Position numbers and translations under genes: made by a program
Shown here: positions 18,740-26,665 of the stretch, in pieces
How positions within the stretch are numbered: position 1 is the stretch's first letter
Layout of the letters: the number at the start of each line of letters is the position of its first letter
From: an uncultured Ruminococcus sp.
GTDB lineage: Bacteria > Bacillota > Clostridia > Oscillospirales > Ruminococcaceae
NCBI GenBank assembly: GCA_902780695.1
Contig: CACZGM010000009.1
Location: forward strand, 1-40,924
DNA: 40,924 nucleotides
Reading direction: 5' to 3'
The notes under the pieces: model-generated
What the model saw: only the letters and a program-made list of their open reading frames with translations
Told to the model about the DNA's origin: nothing
Database searches by the model: none

Positions 18740-19192
18740 TTACATTATTCCGTCAAATCCGTCAAGCAGATCGTCGTCGGAGAAGAAAAGCTCCGAAAGC
18801 TCTGCTGCCGAGGAATTCACATGAGCGCTGTCGCGCATGACTGAGGCAGCTTCGTCTGCCAGCCTGTCAAGCTCCTGAAGCTCGTCCAGGTCTATCATAT
18901 CGTCGAGCTCGTCCATATCGCCGGACAATCCGAACTCGTCGGCAAGATCAAGCTCTCTTACACGGGACATCTGTCCCATTCTCTCCGCAGCTCCGCCGGC
19001 GGAGAACACCGCACCGGCGTTTGCGGCCGAGCCCGCGTTCTGTGTGTTTACGGCCTTGTCGGCGGCAAGATCGCGGAAAACGCTGTCAAAGCTGACCGAG
19101 CCTGCTCCGGTGTTATTATCCTTACGGCTGCCGTATGATGTACTCTTGTCATAGGCTGTGCCTACATTTATAAGCATTTCGGAATGATCCAT
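18740..19192 (-). CDS. acidic protein of unknown function (150 aa)
   Basis: I do not recognise this protein. The start is the ATG at 19192, with AAAGGAG in front; a GTG six codons earlier is less likely. There is no signal peptide or membrane segment. The N-terminal half is rich in Ser, Asn, Gly and Ala (residues 15-65), probably disordered. The C-terminal half is strongly acidic and probably helical, with Leu/Asp repeats (ELDDMIDLDELQELDRLADEA and ELSELFFSDDDLLDGFDG). It has its own promoter (19318-19346) and terminator (18701-18726), so it is expressed alone. Its charge pattern would suit a binding partner of a basic protein, but no function is supported. Confidence 0.7.
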   Translation of the reverse strand: MDHSEMLINVGTAYDKSTSYGSRKDNNTGAGSVSFDSVFRDLAADKAVNTQNAGSAANAGAVFSAGGAAERMGQMSRVRELDLADEFGLSGDMDELDDMIDLDELQELDRLADEAASVMRDSAHVNSSAAELSELFFSDDDLLDGFDGIM

Positions 19193-19317
19193 AAATTCTC
19201 CTTTACGCACACGTCTGCTGTCCTGAATACTGCCTGCTGCTGACGAATGTTCCGTTAATCGTTTTCACACTGCATTTTGTATGGGTATTATCTCATTATA
19301 CTATATATATTATTGTC

Positions 19318-19346
19318 ATTATAACAGATAGTTAAACGATTATCAA
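19318..19346 (-). promoter_or_regulatory. sigma-A promoter of the acidic hypothetical gene
   Basis: On the minus strand TTGATA (19346-19341) and TATAAT (19323-19318) lie 17 bp apart. The 5' leader would be about 120 nt and AT-rich. Confidence 0.65.
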
Positions 19347-19526
19347 TTCACTTTTTTACCAAAAAGCGCGGAACATTTTATATCAATTTGTCAAATAATT
19401 ACAGAATATGGTGGATTTTGACAATAGGATATACAAAATGTGTGCGGCTCTGGATCCGTGGGCTGCACCCTGCAATATCTGAACGGAGTCATCGCCAGCG
19501 CACCCGGGAGGCGGTGTTTCAGCAAG

Positions 19527-19575
19527 CAAAAACGGCAAAAGGGGCTGACCGACAGACTTGGTGCCCCATCAGCCG
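19527..19575 (-). terminator. terminator after the LytTR/ABC operon
   Basis: On the minus strand CGGC...GGGGC pairs with GCCCC...GCCG (two stacked stems) and TTTTTG follows. It begins about 25 nt after the permease stop. Confidence 0.7.
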
Positions 19576-19599
19576 AAGGCAGGAGAAATAACAGAGAAT

Positions 19600-20292
19600 T
19601 TATTCGAGACCTTTTTTCCTGTACGCAGTTATGAACAGTATGACCGCAAGCGCGAAATTGACCGCGATCACGGCAATGCTTTCCGCAGATGCCGGAGAAT
19701 TCCTGATATCGCTTATAAGCTCGCTTATCTGCTGGGAATATGTCACCCTCGCCACCGACTTTATCGTGTCGTTGAACATCGAAAGCATAGGCAGGAACGC
19801 GATCACCATCATTATCGGAACGGATATCGACGTCGCTGTCATCTGATTTCTGCTGAACAGACCGATCACCGCGCCGGTAAGCTCCGAAAGGATTATCCCC
19901 GCCGACATCACAGCAATAAAACGGACAAGCTCCATGCCGCCGTAACCGCCGACCGCGGCGAATACCGCCATTCCTACCGCGCACATTACGAACACATACG
20001 CACCTGTGCCGATAAGGTATTCGCCAGGCTTCACGTTGCTCATCAAAAGAACACGCAGTGTGTTCTTTTCCTTTTCCTCCGAGATTATCGCGGACATACA
20101 CGTCAGCGGAGCCATTCCGACAAACATCACCGCGAACAGCTTTGCGAAGAAATGCTCCGGCATATCTTCGATCTTCACCGCGTTCTCCATAATTATGACC
20201 AGCACCGGGAACATAAGGAACTGTATAAGTATAGTCTTGTTCCTGATCGTATCGCTCAGCTGCTTTCCGAAAATCACCGCTATGTTTTTCAT
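19600..20292 (-). CDS. ABC-2 type transporter permease
   Basis: This 230-residue membrane protein has about six hydrophobic segments (for example residues 20-36, 55-78, 98-122, 130-155, 165-185 and 205-226). EEKEKNTLRVLLMSNVKPGEYL is the cytoplasmic coupling motif usual in ABC-2 permeases. It would form the channel for the ATPase encoded just upstream, whose last codons overlap its start by 4 nt. Such pairs export antibiotics, peptides or lipids, or act in resistance. The substrate is not visible. Confidence 0.88.
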   Translation of the reverse strand: MKNIAVIFGKQLSDTIRNKTILIQFLMFPVLVIIMENAVKIEDMPEHFFAKLFAVMFVGMAPLTCMSAIISEEKEKNTLRVLLMSNVKPGEYLIGTGAYVFVMCAVGMAVFAAVGGYGGMELVRFIAVMSAGIILSELTGAVIGLFSRNQMTATSISVPIMMVIAFLPMLSMFNDTIKSVARVTYSQQISELISDIRNSPASAESIAVIAVNFALAVILFITAYRKKGLE

Positions 20293-21140
20293 GCCGAAAG
20301 CTCCTTTCCCGTGATCTCCATAAATACCGTCTCAAGATCGGGTTCCGTGGTGTGTATCGTCTCCGCTCTGCCGCTTCCGATAAGCTCCGCTATTTTATCT
20401 GCGGAGTTTCTGTTATGCGGGAGTGCAATCTCATTACCGTCGGTAAGGTGTATTTTAAGCATACGCTGATGATCGTATCTGCGGCATATCTCTTCCGGTG
20501 CGCCGTATTCCACTATCTTTCCTTCGTTCAGCAGGGCTATGCTGCCGCAGAGCTTCTCCGCCTCCGTCATGGTGTGGGTCGTGAGAAAGACTGTTTTGCC
20601 GCGCTCCTTCTCCGCAAGTATCATTCCCCGTATCTCGCCGGCTGATACCGGATCAAGTCCGCTCGTAGGTTCGTCGAGAAACAGTATATCCGGGTCGGAC
20701 ATAAAGGCTCTCGCAAGTTTCAGACGCACGGTCATTCCCTTTGACAGCCTGCCTGCGGGAGTTTTCGCCGCGTCCGCAAGCCCCACTTTCTCAAGCGCGG
20801 CGTATATTTCCGCTTTGCCGACGCCGTAGATTCCGGCTATCACTTTCAGATTTTCGTAACAGCTCAATCTCTCATATATGCCGAAATTATCCATTGTAAT
20901 GCCGAAACGCCTGCGTTCCTCTCCGGAAAGCCTGCGGCTGTCGGTGCCGTTTATAACGGCAGTGCCGCTGTCCTGCTCAAGCTGACCGGTAAGTATCTTT
21001 ATCAGCGTTGTCTTGCCTGCGCCCGACGGTCCGAGAAGTCCGAATATCTCCCCGCTCTGTATGTCGAGGTCTATCCCGTTCAGAACTGTCCTGCCGCCGA
21101 AGGATATGCTTATCCCCCTTGCTGTGATCGAACTGCTCAT
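20289..21140 (-). CDS. ABC transporter ATP-binding protein
   Basis: This 284-residue ATPase has Walker A GPSGAGKTTL, signature LSKGMTVRLKLARA, Walker B ILFLDEPTSGLD and the His-loop TTHTM, followed by a C-terminal extension of about 80 residues as in DrrA/CcmA-type exporters. The ATG at 21140 is chosen because GGAGGAG precedes it; the open frame further upstream overlaps the previous gene. It overlaps both neighbours by ATGA-type 4-nt junctions, so translation is coupled with the DUF3021-like gene and the permease. Confidence 0.93.
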   Translation of the reverse strand: MSSSITARGISISFGGRTVLNGIDLDIQSGEIFGLLGPSGAGKTTLIKILTGQLEQDSGTAVINGTDSRRLSGEERRRFGITMDNFGIYERLSCYENLKVIAGIYGVGKAEIYAALEKVGLADAAKTPAGRLSKGMTVRLKLARAFMSDPDILFLDEPTSGLDPVSAGEIRGMILAEKERGKTVFLTTHTMTEAEKLCGSIALLNEGKIVEYGAPEEICRRYDHQRMLKIHLTDGNEIALPHNRNSADKIAELIGSGRAETIHTTEPDLETVFMEITGKELSA

Positions 21141-21613
21141 CTTGCACTCTCCTCCTTTACCCTTTTCAGCGCGTCTTCCAGACGGCGGTTTTCCTGCCGC
21201 TCCGCTATCGACGATACTGTCACGCTTGCCGCGCAGCTTACCGCAAAGCATACAATGAACATCACCCATGCGAGCGGGTCGTCCCACGGAAACCAGCCGA
21301 ACACGAACACAAACGCTACTATGACTGCGAACACGCTTGCAAACATCAGCGTTATTCTTGCCGCAAGCGGCATATTCTTTATCAGCATATCCGTCATGAA
21401 CACTGCGCGCAGTACTATCACTATCGTAACCGCGAGAAGAAACTGCAGACTTGTCGCGACGCCCACTCCCGTTCCCGCAAGTGAGAATATGGACGAATAA
21501 CCTGCTGCCGTACTGCCGAAAAGTACACAGAAAATATTTAGCAGCAAAGTCGTTATACCGTATATCATAAATACCTGTGAAAAAAATCCAAAGACCGTAA
21601 ATCTCTTATCCAT
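21137..21613 (-). CDS. DUF3021-like membrane protein
   Basis: This 158-residue protein has four hydrophobic segments (about 15-35, 55-75, 83-105 and 113-135) and a charged, helical C-terminal tail (ERQENRRLEDALKRVKEESAR). Small four-helix membrane proteins of the DUF3021 type are commonly encoded right after LytTR regulators and often restrain them. The position one base after the LytTR stop supports this, but the family call rests on context and topology. The C-terminus overlaps the ABC ATPase start. Confidence 0.7.
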   Translation of the reverse strand: MDKRFTVFGFFSQVFMIYGITTLLLNIFCVLFGSTAAGYSSIFSLAGTGVGVATSLQFLLAVTIVIVLRAVFMTDMLIKNMPLAARITLMFASVFAVIVAFVFVFGWFPWDDPLAWVMFIVCFAVSCAASVTVSSIAERQENRRLEDALKRVKEESAR

Positions 21614-21614
21614 T

Positions 21615-22055
21615 TTATTTTACCCCCAGTCGTTTTTTCAGCTCGTCCGCGTACTGCCGCGAAACGATCATCTGCTCGCCGTTCTCCAGCGTGAGCCGCA
21701 GCCTGCGGTCAAGCTCCGCCCTGATCGAGCGTATGTACCGCAGCTGTACAAGACAGGATTTGCTTATCCGCAGGAACCCGCTGCCGCATAGCCGCTCTTC
21801 CGTTTCATACAGCTTCAGCTTCGTTTCGTAGCATTCGTTTTCGGTATAAACGAAAGTTTTGCGGTCAACGGCTTCGATATAAACTATCTTCGCTATATCG
21901 AGTATGAACGACTCGTCGCCCTTTGTGACCGGCATCTGACTGTCCATGATGCGCAGAGCCGAGATTATCGTCTCCGTTTCGGGAGTAAGCGCCGCGCAGT
22001 TCACGACTATCTCTGTGTCTTTCAGCGACGGGTCTATATTTATAGTAATCTTCAC
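21615..22055 (-). CDS. LytTR-domain DNA-binding transcriptional regulator
   Basis: This 146-residue protein carries a C-terminal LytTR DNA-binding domain at about residues 45-146: DIAKIVYIEAVDRKTFVYT, the E..L-type linker, GFLRISKSCLVQLRYIRSI, and RLRLTLENGEQMIVSRQYADELKKRLG. There is no receiver domain, so it is a stand-alone LytTR protein rather than a phosphorylated response regulator. The start codon is GTG with GAGGGG upstream. It heads an operon with the DUF3021-like protein and an ABC exporter, and probably binds the CCGGAA elements above its own promoter. Confidence 0.9.
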   Translation of the reverse strand: MKITINIDPSLKDTEIVVNCAALTPETETIISALRIMDSQMPVTKGDESFILDIAKIVYIEAVDRKTFVYTENECYETKLKLYETEERLCGSGFLRISKSCLVQLRYIRSIRAELDRRLRLTLENGEQMIVSRQYADELKKRLGVK

Positions 22056-22076
22056 TCTATCACCCCTCTGTATGCT

Positions 22077-22105
22077 ATACTATCACAACCCGGAAACAAT
22101 TTCAA
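22077..22105 (-). promoter_or_regulatory. sigma-A promoter of the LytTR-DUF3021-ABC operon
   Basis: On the minus strand TTGAAA (22105-22100) and TAGTAT (22082-22077) are 17 bp apart, about 20 nt before the GTG start. The non-consensus boxes fit a promoter that needs an activator. Confidence 0.65.
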
Positions 22106-22169
22106 GTACCCTGTGCGCAAGTTGCCGGAATGACTGCGTGAGCTGCCGGAAACGGGATCATTTCCGGAA
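22090..22169 (-). promoter_or_regulatory. four CCGGAA elements: candidate LytTR operator
   Basis: CCGGAA occurs at 22090-22095, 22125-22130, 22146-22151 and 22164-22169. The second and third sit in longer repeats (GTTGCCGGAA, GCTGCCGGAA) exactly 21 bp apart, the two-turn spacing typical of LytTR direct-repeat sites. Three copies lie upstream of the -35 box and one lies between -35 and -10. Confidence 0.6.
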
Positions 22170-22197
22170 TGATATGCTCTTTTTGAAGTGTAAACGG

Positions 22198-22226
22198 TTG
22201 ATTTACAGCGGATTTTATGTTATAAT
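22198..22226 (+). promoter_or_regulatory. sigma-A promoter of the GH3 lipoprotein gene
   Basis: TTGATT (22198-22203) and TATAAT (22221-22226) are separated by 17 bp. The transcript would carry a leader of about 110 nt. Confidence 0.75.
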
Positions 22227-22244
22227 TAATGCGGATTCAGGAAA

Positions 22245-22279
22245 GCCTTAAAAATACACTTTCAGCGTATTTTCAAGGC
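22245..22279 (+). repeat. stem-loop at the start of the GH3 transcript
   Basis: GCCTTAAAAATAC pairs with GTATTTTCAAGGC (one mismatch) around a 9-nt loop. It begins about 12 nt after the expected transcription start, so it would form the 5' end of the mRNA. No T-run follows, which argues against a terminator. Confidence 0.55.
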
Positions 22280-22344
22280 GGACACATTCCTTGATGAGCA
22301 GACATTGATACGATCCATAAAAATACAAGCCTCGGAGGTAAGTT

Positions 22345-24429
22345 ATGAAAAAGACAGGAAAAACAGCACTGACATTACTCGCGGTCTCGGCAATGTTTTT
22401 GTCGGGCTGTTTCGGAAACAATCCACCCGCCGGTACGGTAAGGGAGAAGCCCGTGACGGAAACGAGCGGAACAGTGACGGAAACAGAACCGGAACGGACA
22501 GCGATACAGACGACAGAAACCGAAATCACCGCGGAAACCGTCGCAACGGAACCGGCTCCCGGAGAAAAAACTCCTCGCGAACAGGCGGAGGATATCGTAT
22601 CCGGAATGACCCTCGAACAGAAGATAGCACAGATGATCTCGATATCGCTGCGTTACTGGAGCGACACGCCCGTCACAGACGGGAAAGCTGCCGAACAGAT
22701 CAACACGATCGCACTCAACGACAAGCAAAAGGCTCTGCTCACGCAGTACGATTTCGGCGGTATCACGCTGTTCGGAACCAACACGCTCGGCACCGAGCAG
22801 ACGCTCCGCCTGAACACCGGGATACAGGAAGCCGCGCTTGCGAGCAAAAACGGCATACCCATGCTGATAAGCGTCGATCAGGAGGGCGGGCATATCACTC
22901 GTCTCGCCACGGGAACAAAGACCTGCGGAAATATGGCGCTCGGAGCGACCGGCGATGAACTGGCAGTACGCGAAAATGCTTACATAATCGGATCCGAACT
23001 GTCAGCACTCGGTTTTAACAATGATTTCGCGCCCGTTCTTGACGTAAACAACAATCCGGCAAATCCCGTAATAGGCGTGCGCTCGTTCTCGTCCGACCCG
23101 CAGCTTGTAAGCAGGCTCGGACCGGCGTATATCGAAGGGTTGCATGACAACGGGATAATATCCACGCTGAAGCATTTCCCCGGTCACGGAGACACCGACA
23201 CCGACAGCCACACCGGTCTGCCTCTTGTGGACAAATCTCTCGACGAGCTGAAGTCGCTGGAACTCATACCTTTTGAAGAGGCTCTGAAGACCGCTGATAT
23301 GGTCATGACCGCACATATCCAGTACCCGCAGATAGAAACGCAGACATACACGTCGAAAGAAAGCGGAAAGGAAATATATCTTCCCGCTACGCTTTCAAAG
23401 ACTGTAATAACAGATATCCTGCGCGGCGAACTCGAATTTGACGGGGTAGTTGTCACAGACGCTATGCTCATGGACGCGATAAAGGTGAATTTTGACCCTA
23501 TAGACGCCGCTGTACTTGCGATAAACGCCGATGTCGATATGCTTCTCGAACCTGTATGCATCGTTGACGACGAGAGCATCGAAGCGATAGGAAAATATAT
23601 ATCGGAAATTGCAACGGCGGTAAGTGACGGACGAATTCCCGAAGAACAGATAGACGATTCGGTTGTCCGTATAATCACTATGAAAATAGAAAACGGACTG
23701 TACAACAAGAGGATCGACACCGAGAATGACGTAATAAACGCGAAGGAACTTGTCGGCTCGCGGATGCTGCACGAAAGAGAACTTGAGATCGCGGAAAAGG
23801 CGATAACGCTGATAAAGAACAATGATGACACGCTCCCGCTGAAACTGAACGACAACGAGACAGTCGCGTTCTTCTATCCTTATGAAGGTGAGGAAAACGC
23901 CATGGCTTTCGCGCTCGACAGGCTCAAAAACCGAGGCACGATACCGGAGAACGTTACAGCCGAATGCCATTGCATAGACGAGAAGAACGCAGCGGGATTC
24001 AAAGACGTGATAAGCAGTTCCGCAGCCGTTATCCTTGCGGTCGAGACATATAAGCGCGGGAATATGGATGTATCTGCGTCTAACGGCTGGCAGGCAGTAT
24101 TCGCCGACGAGCTTATCGAAACGGCGCACAGTCTCGGCAAGAAGGTTGTCGTATTAAGTATGCAGCTCCCCTATGACGCGGCAAGATACACCGACGCGGA
24201 CGCTCTGCTCTGCGCCTACTGCGCAATGGAAATGCCGGTGATACCGACGGAATACAACGGTGAGACACTGACATACGGCGTTAACTATCCCGCCGCGCTG
24301 ATAACGGTATTCGGCGGAAATGCGCCGACCGGAAAGCTGCCGGCAGATATCCCGGAGCTCGACGAAAATACCGGATTCACTGACAAGATACTCTACCCGC
24401 TCGGATACGGATTGTCTTACGACAGATAA
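22345..24429 (+). CDS. glycoside hydrolase family 3 lipoprotein (beta-N-acetylhexosaminidase-like)
   Basis: This 694-residue enzyme has a lipoprotein signal with the lipobox LSGC (Cys near residue 22) and a Thr/Glu-rich linker to about residue 75. The GH3 (beta/alpha)8 domain covers about 80-400. KHFPGHGDTDTDSHTGLP at about 276-293 is the NagZ-type signature carrying the His/Asp general-acid loop. The likely nucleophile is Asp372 in VVTDAM. A second alpha/beta sandwich domain (about 480-694) ends in FGGNAPTGKLPADIP. The expected role is removal of N-acetylglucosamine from muropeptides or chitin-like glycans at the cell surface. The ATG has GGAGG upstream. It is a single-gene unit with promoter and terminator. 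Confidence 0.92.
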   Translation: MKKTGKTALTLLAVSAMFLSGCFGNNPPAGTVREKPVTETSGTVTETEPERTAIQTTETEITAETVATEPAPGEKTPREQAEDIVSGMTLEQKIAQMISISLRYWSDTPVTDGKAAEQINTIALNDKQKALLTQYDFGGITLFGTNTLGTEQTLRLNTGIQEAALASKNGIPMLISVDQEGGHITRLATGTKTCGNMALGATGDELAVRENAYIIGSELSALGFNNDFAPVLDVNNNPANPVIGVRSFSSDPQLVSRLGPAYIEGLHDNGIISTLKHFPGHGDTDTDSHTGLPLVDKSLDELKSLELIPFEEALKTADMVMTAHIQYPQIETQTYTSKESGKEIYLPATLSKTVITDILRGELEFDGVVVTDAMLMDAIKVNFDPIDAAVLAINADVDMLLEPVCIVDDESIEAIGKYISEIATAVSDGRIPEEQIDDSVVRIITMKIENGLYNKRIDTENDVINAKELVGSRMLHERELEIAEKAITLIKNNDDTLPLKLNDNETVAFFYPYEGEENAMAFALDRLKNRGTIPENVTAECHCIDEKNAAGFKDVISSSAAVILAVETYKRGNMDVSASNGWQAVFADELIETAHSLGKKVVVLSMQLPYDAARYTDADALLCAYCAMEMPVIPTEYNGETLTYGVNYPAALITVFGGNAPTGKLPADIPELDENTGFTDKILYPLGYGLSYDR

Positions 24430-24439
24430 AGTATGAAAA

Positions 24440-24492
24440 AATACCGCATAAGCAGACCGGCACGATATCTGTGCTCCTGTTTATGCGGTATT
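24440..24492 (+). terminator. stem-loop terminator after the GH3 gene
   Basis: AATACCGCATAA (24440-24451) pairs perfectly with TTATGCGGTATT (24481-24492), with a second GGCAC/GTGCT pairing inside. It lies 10 nt after the stop. The T-run is weak (TTCTATTC). Confidence 0.65.
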
Positions 24493-24552
24493 CTATTCAC
24501 AGCGCCGGGTGTTTCTTCCGCACTCCAGCCGTGACATTTCTTTCCGTATCTC

Positions 24553-24597
24553 TTTACAACCGATTTATTATATGTTATAATATTAATATAATCGGTT
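24553..24597 (+). promoter_or_regulatory. sigma-A promoter flanked by an AACCGATT inverted repeat
   Basis: TTTACA (24553-24558) and TATAAT (24576-24581) are 17 bp apart. AACCGATT (24558-24565) starts at the end of the -35 box, and its exact complement AATCGGTT (24590-24597) lies over the expected start site. The two arms bracket the -10 box, as a repressor operator would. The promoter serves the PP2C phosphatase gene. Confidence 0.65.
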
Positions 24598-24681
24598 TAT
24601 CAGGGTTATCTTGTTTTCCTGTCCGTTATCAAAGGCGGAGAACATATCAGTATAAAAAATACGGAAGTTGCAGGACAGATT

Positions 24682-26382
24682 ATGGCTGAACAGACTACCA
24701 AGCATAAAAGACCCAGACGATCCATTGCCTCACGGACGGTTTTTTCAACTATTGCAGGCTGTATCACATTAAGCATTCTAACTCTTATTATCGGACTTAA
24801 TCTTTATGCGGAGGCGCTCATCAACAAATATGTCGATAACGCGTTTGATACGTCAAGACACGCCGCGACCTCAGCCAAACACGGAGTAAACAGCATCGGA
24901 CTCGCAAACAGGGTCATGGAGATATACCGCGGTCTTTCCGAGGAGGAACGCGCTATGACCGGGACCCCGGAATACCGTGCAAAATTTGCGGAGATCGAAG
25001 AAAGCCATGAATACAGCACACTGATAAAAATGTTTCAGACGTATATACATTCCGACAACGTATATGACGTTTATCTCGCAATGTACGATATAGATACCTG
25101 CACTATGGTCTATATAGCCGATCCGGACAGCGAGGGACAGTTATACCCCGGTGAATGGGAGCCGGCCACCAGAGAAGGAATGATGAAGTTCCTCGAATGG
25201 GACGGAAACGGAGTCCTTTACGATATCGACAATACGAAGAAGTACGGCTGGATCTGCACTGCCGGACAGCCTATCAGAGACGAGGACGGCAATATATGCG
25301 CCTTTGTGCTTACCGATATTTCTCCGTCAAACTTTATGGGAAACATCATGAGATTCGCGGTCAGCACATTCGCGGGAACTATACTTATCACAATACTTAT
25401 AGTATGCTTCCAGCTCCACTATATGAAAAAAACGGTGGTAAAGCCGGTGAAGAATATATCACAGGCTGCCGGAAACTATGTCCGCGACAAAAAATCCGGC
25501 GCAAATGTCACCGACCATTTCAGTGCGCTCAAAACCAATACCGGCAATGAGATAGACGAGCTGACCGATGTGATGTCCGAAATGGAACGCGACCTTATCG
25601 AACACGAAAACGAGATCACAAGGATTACCGCCGAAAAGGAGCACATCATTGCAGAGCTTGATCTTGCCCGCAAGATACAGGCGGATATGCTGCCGAATTC
25701 CTTCCCCGCTTTCCCGGACAGACCGGAGTTCGACATTTACGCGACAATGACTCCCGCAAAGGCGGTAGGCGGCGATTTCTATGATTTCTTCCTCATCAAC
25801 GACGATCATCTCGCGCTGGTCATCGCCGACGTTTCCGGAAAGGGTATCCCGGCAGCGCTGTTCATGATGATTTCAAAGATGCTTATAAACAACTATGCGG
25901 AGCATATCTATTCTCCCGCAAAGATACTCGAAAAGATGAATAACGTGATATGCAGGAAGAACAAGGAGGAAATGTTCGTAACAGTATGGCTCGGCGTGCT
26001 TGAGATATCTACCGGAAAGATAACAGCCGCGAATGCGGGTCACGAATTCCCGGTGATCGGAAGAGCAGACGGTGACTTTGAGTATCTGAACGACAAGCAC
26101 GGATTTGTCATCGGTATAATGGACGGAATGACGTATAAGGAGTACGAGATACAGCTCCGGAAAGGCGACACGCTGTTTCTCTATACGGACGGACTTCCGG
26201 AAGCTGCGGACAGTGACGAGGAGCTTTTCGGCACGGAACGTGTGCTTGATGTGCTGAACCGGAACAAAGGACGCGGTCCCGCCGAGCTTCTCAATGCCGT
26301 GCAGGCCGAAGTTGACAGCTTTGTCGGCAGCGCGGATCAGTTTGATGATCTGACGATGTTCGCGCTTAAAATAATGCAATAG
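24682..26382 (+). CDS. membrane sensor PP2C phosphatase (SpoIIE/RsbU type)
   Basis: This 566-residue protein has TM1 at about 20-42 and an extracellular sensor region of about 180 residues (Cache-like pattern: VYDVYLAMYDIDTCTMVYI, GWICTAGQPIRDEDGNICAFV). TM2 follows at about 225-247, with a HAMP-like linker and coiled coil (ITRITAEKEHIIAELDLARKIQ). The phosphatase covers about 335-566, with metal-binding Asp in GGDFYD (363-368), DVSGKG (from 383), DGLPEA and DDLTMF. Such proteins dephosphorylate anti-sigma-factor antagonists in partner-switching pathways. No STAS or anti-sigma partner is nearby, so its target is elsewhere. The start is ATG with AGGA about 8 nt before it. Confidence 0.9.
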   Translation: MAEQTTKHKRPRRSIASRTVFSTIAGCITLSILTLIIGLNLYAEALINKYVDNAFDTSRHAATSAKHGVNSIGLANRVMEIYRGLSEEERAMTGTPEYRAKFAEIEESHEYSTLIKMFQTYIHSDNVYDVYLAMYDIDTCTMVYIADPDSEGQLYPGEWEPATREGMMKFLEWDGNGVLYDIDNTKKYGWICTAGQPIRDEDGNICAFVLTDISPSNFMGNIMRFAVSTFAGTILITILIVCFQLHYMKKTVVKPVKNISQAAGNYVRDKKSGANVTDHFSALKTNTGNEIDELTDVMSEMERDLIEHENEITRITAEKEHIIAELDLARKIQADMLPNSFPAFPDRPEFDIYATMTPAKAVGGDFYDFFLINDDHLALVIADVSGKGIPAALFMMISKMLINNYAEHIYSPAKILEKMNNVICRKNKEEMFVTVWLGVLEISTGKITAANAGHEFPVIGRADGDFEYLNDKHGFVIGIMDGMTYKEYEIQLRKGDTLFLYTDGLPEAADSDEELFGTERVLDVLNRNKGRGPAELLNAVQAEVDSFVGSADQFDDLTMFALKIMQ

Positions 26383-26408
26383 CACGGCCCTCTGACCGCA
26401 TAGTAAAC

Positions 26409-26436
26409 GTCCCGGCAGACTGAATTCTGCCGGGAC
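26409..26436 (+). terminator. intrinsic terminator after the PP2C gene
   Basis: GTCCCGGCAGA and TCTGCCGGGAC form a perfect 11-bp stem with a 6-nt loop. ATTATAAT follows. It lies 26 nt beyond the stop. Confidence 0.8.
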
Positions 26437-26516
26437 ATTATAATATCTGTCTGCATAACTCACAGGCGGTTTGCCGTTTTATGAAACAATGAATTCTTCG
26501 CAAACAAAAATTACCT

Positions 26517-26546
26517 GTAATATCATCGGCGCGGTGTGACATAATA
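26517..26546 (+). promoter_or_regulatory. candidate sigma-G promoter of the spore protein gene
   Basis: GTAATA (26517-26522) and CATAATA (26540-26546) are separated by 17 bp, matching the forespore sigma-G pattern (-35 with ATA, -10 CATnnTA). No comparable sigma-A promoter was seen. The leader would be about 110 nt and contains a CCGG-T5A-CCGG hairpin. Confidence 0.6.
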
Positions 26547-26665
26547 CTGTTGCAGGGACAAAAAGCCTTGCATAATAACGACTTCCGGTTTTTACCGGTA
26601 TTTAATCTCGGGCAGATGCCGCAGTATTCGTCCGGCAGAAAAGCCCGGTCTTGGAGGAAAATAAA

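Noticed and set aside
19391-20335. 314-codon Arg-rich frame on the minus strand
   Set aside because: It overlaps the ABC-2 permease in another frame. The permease shows membrane helices and operon overlaps; this frame has neither.
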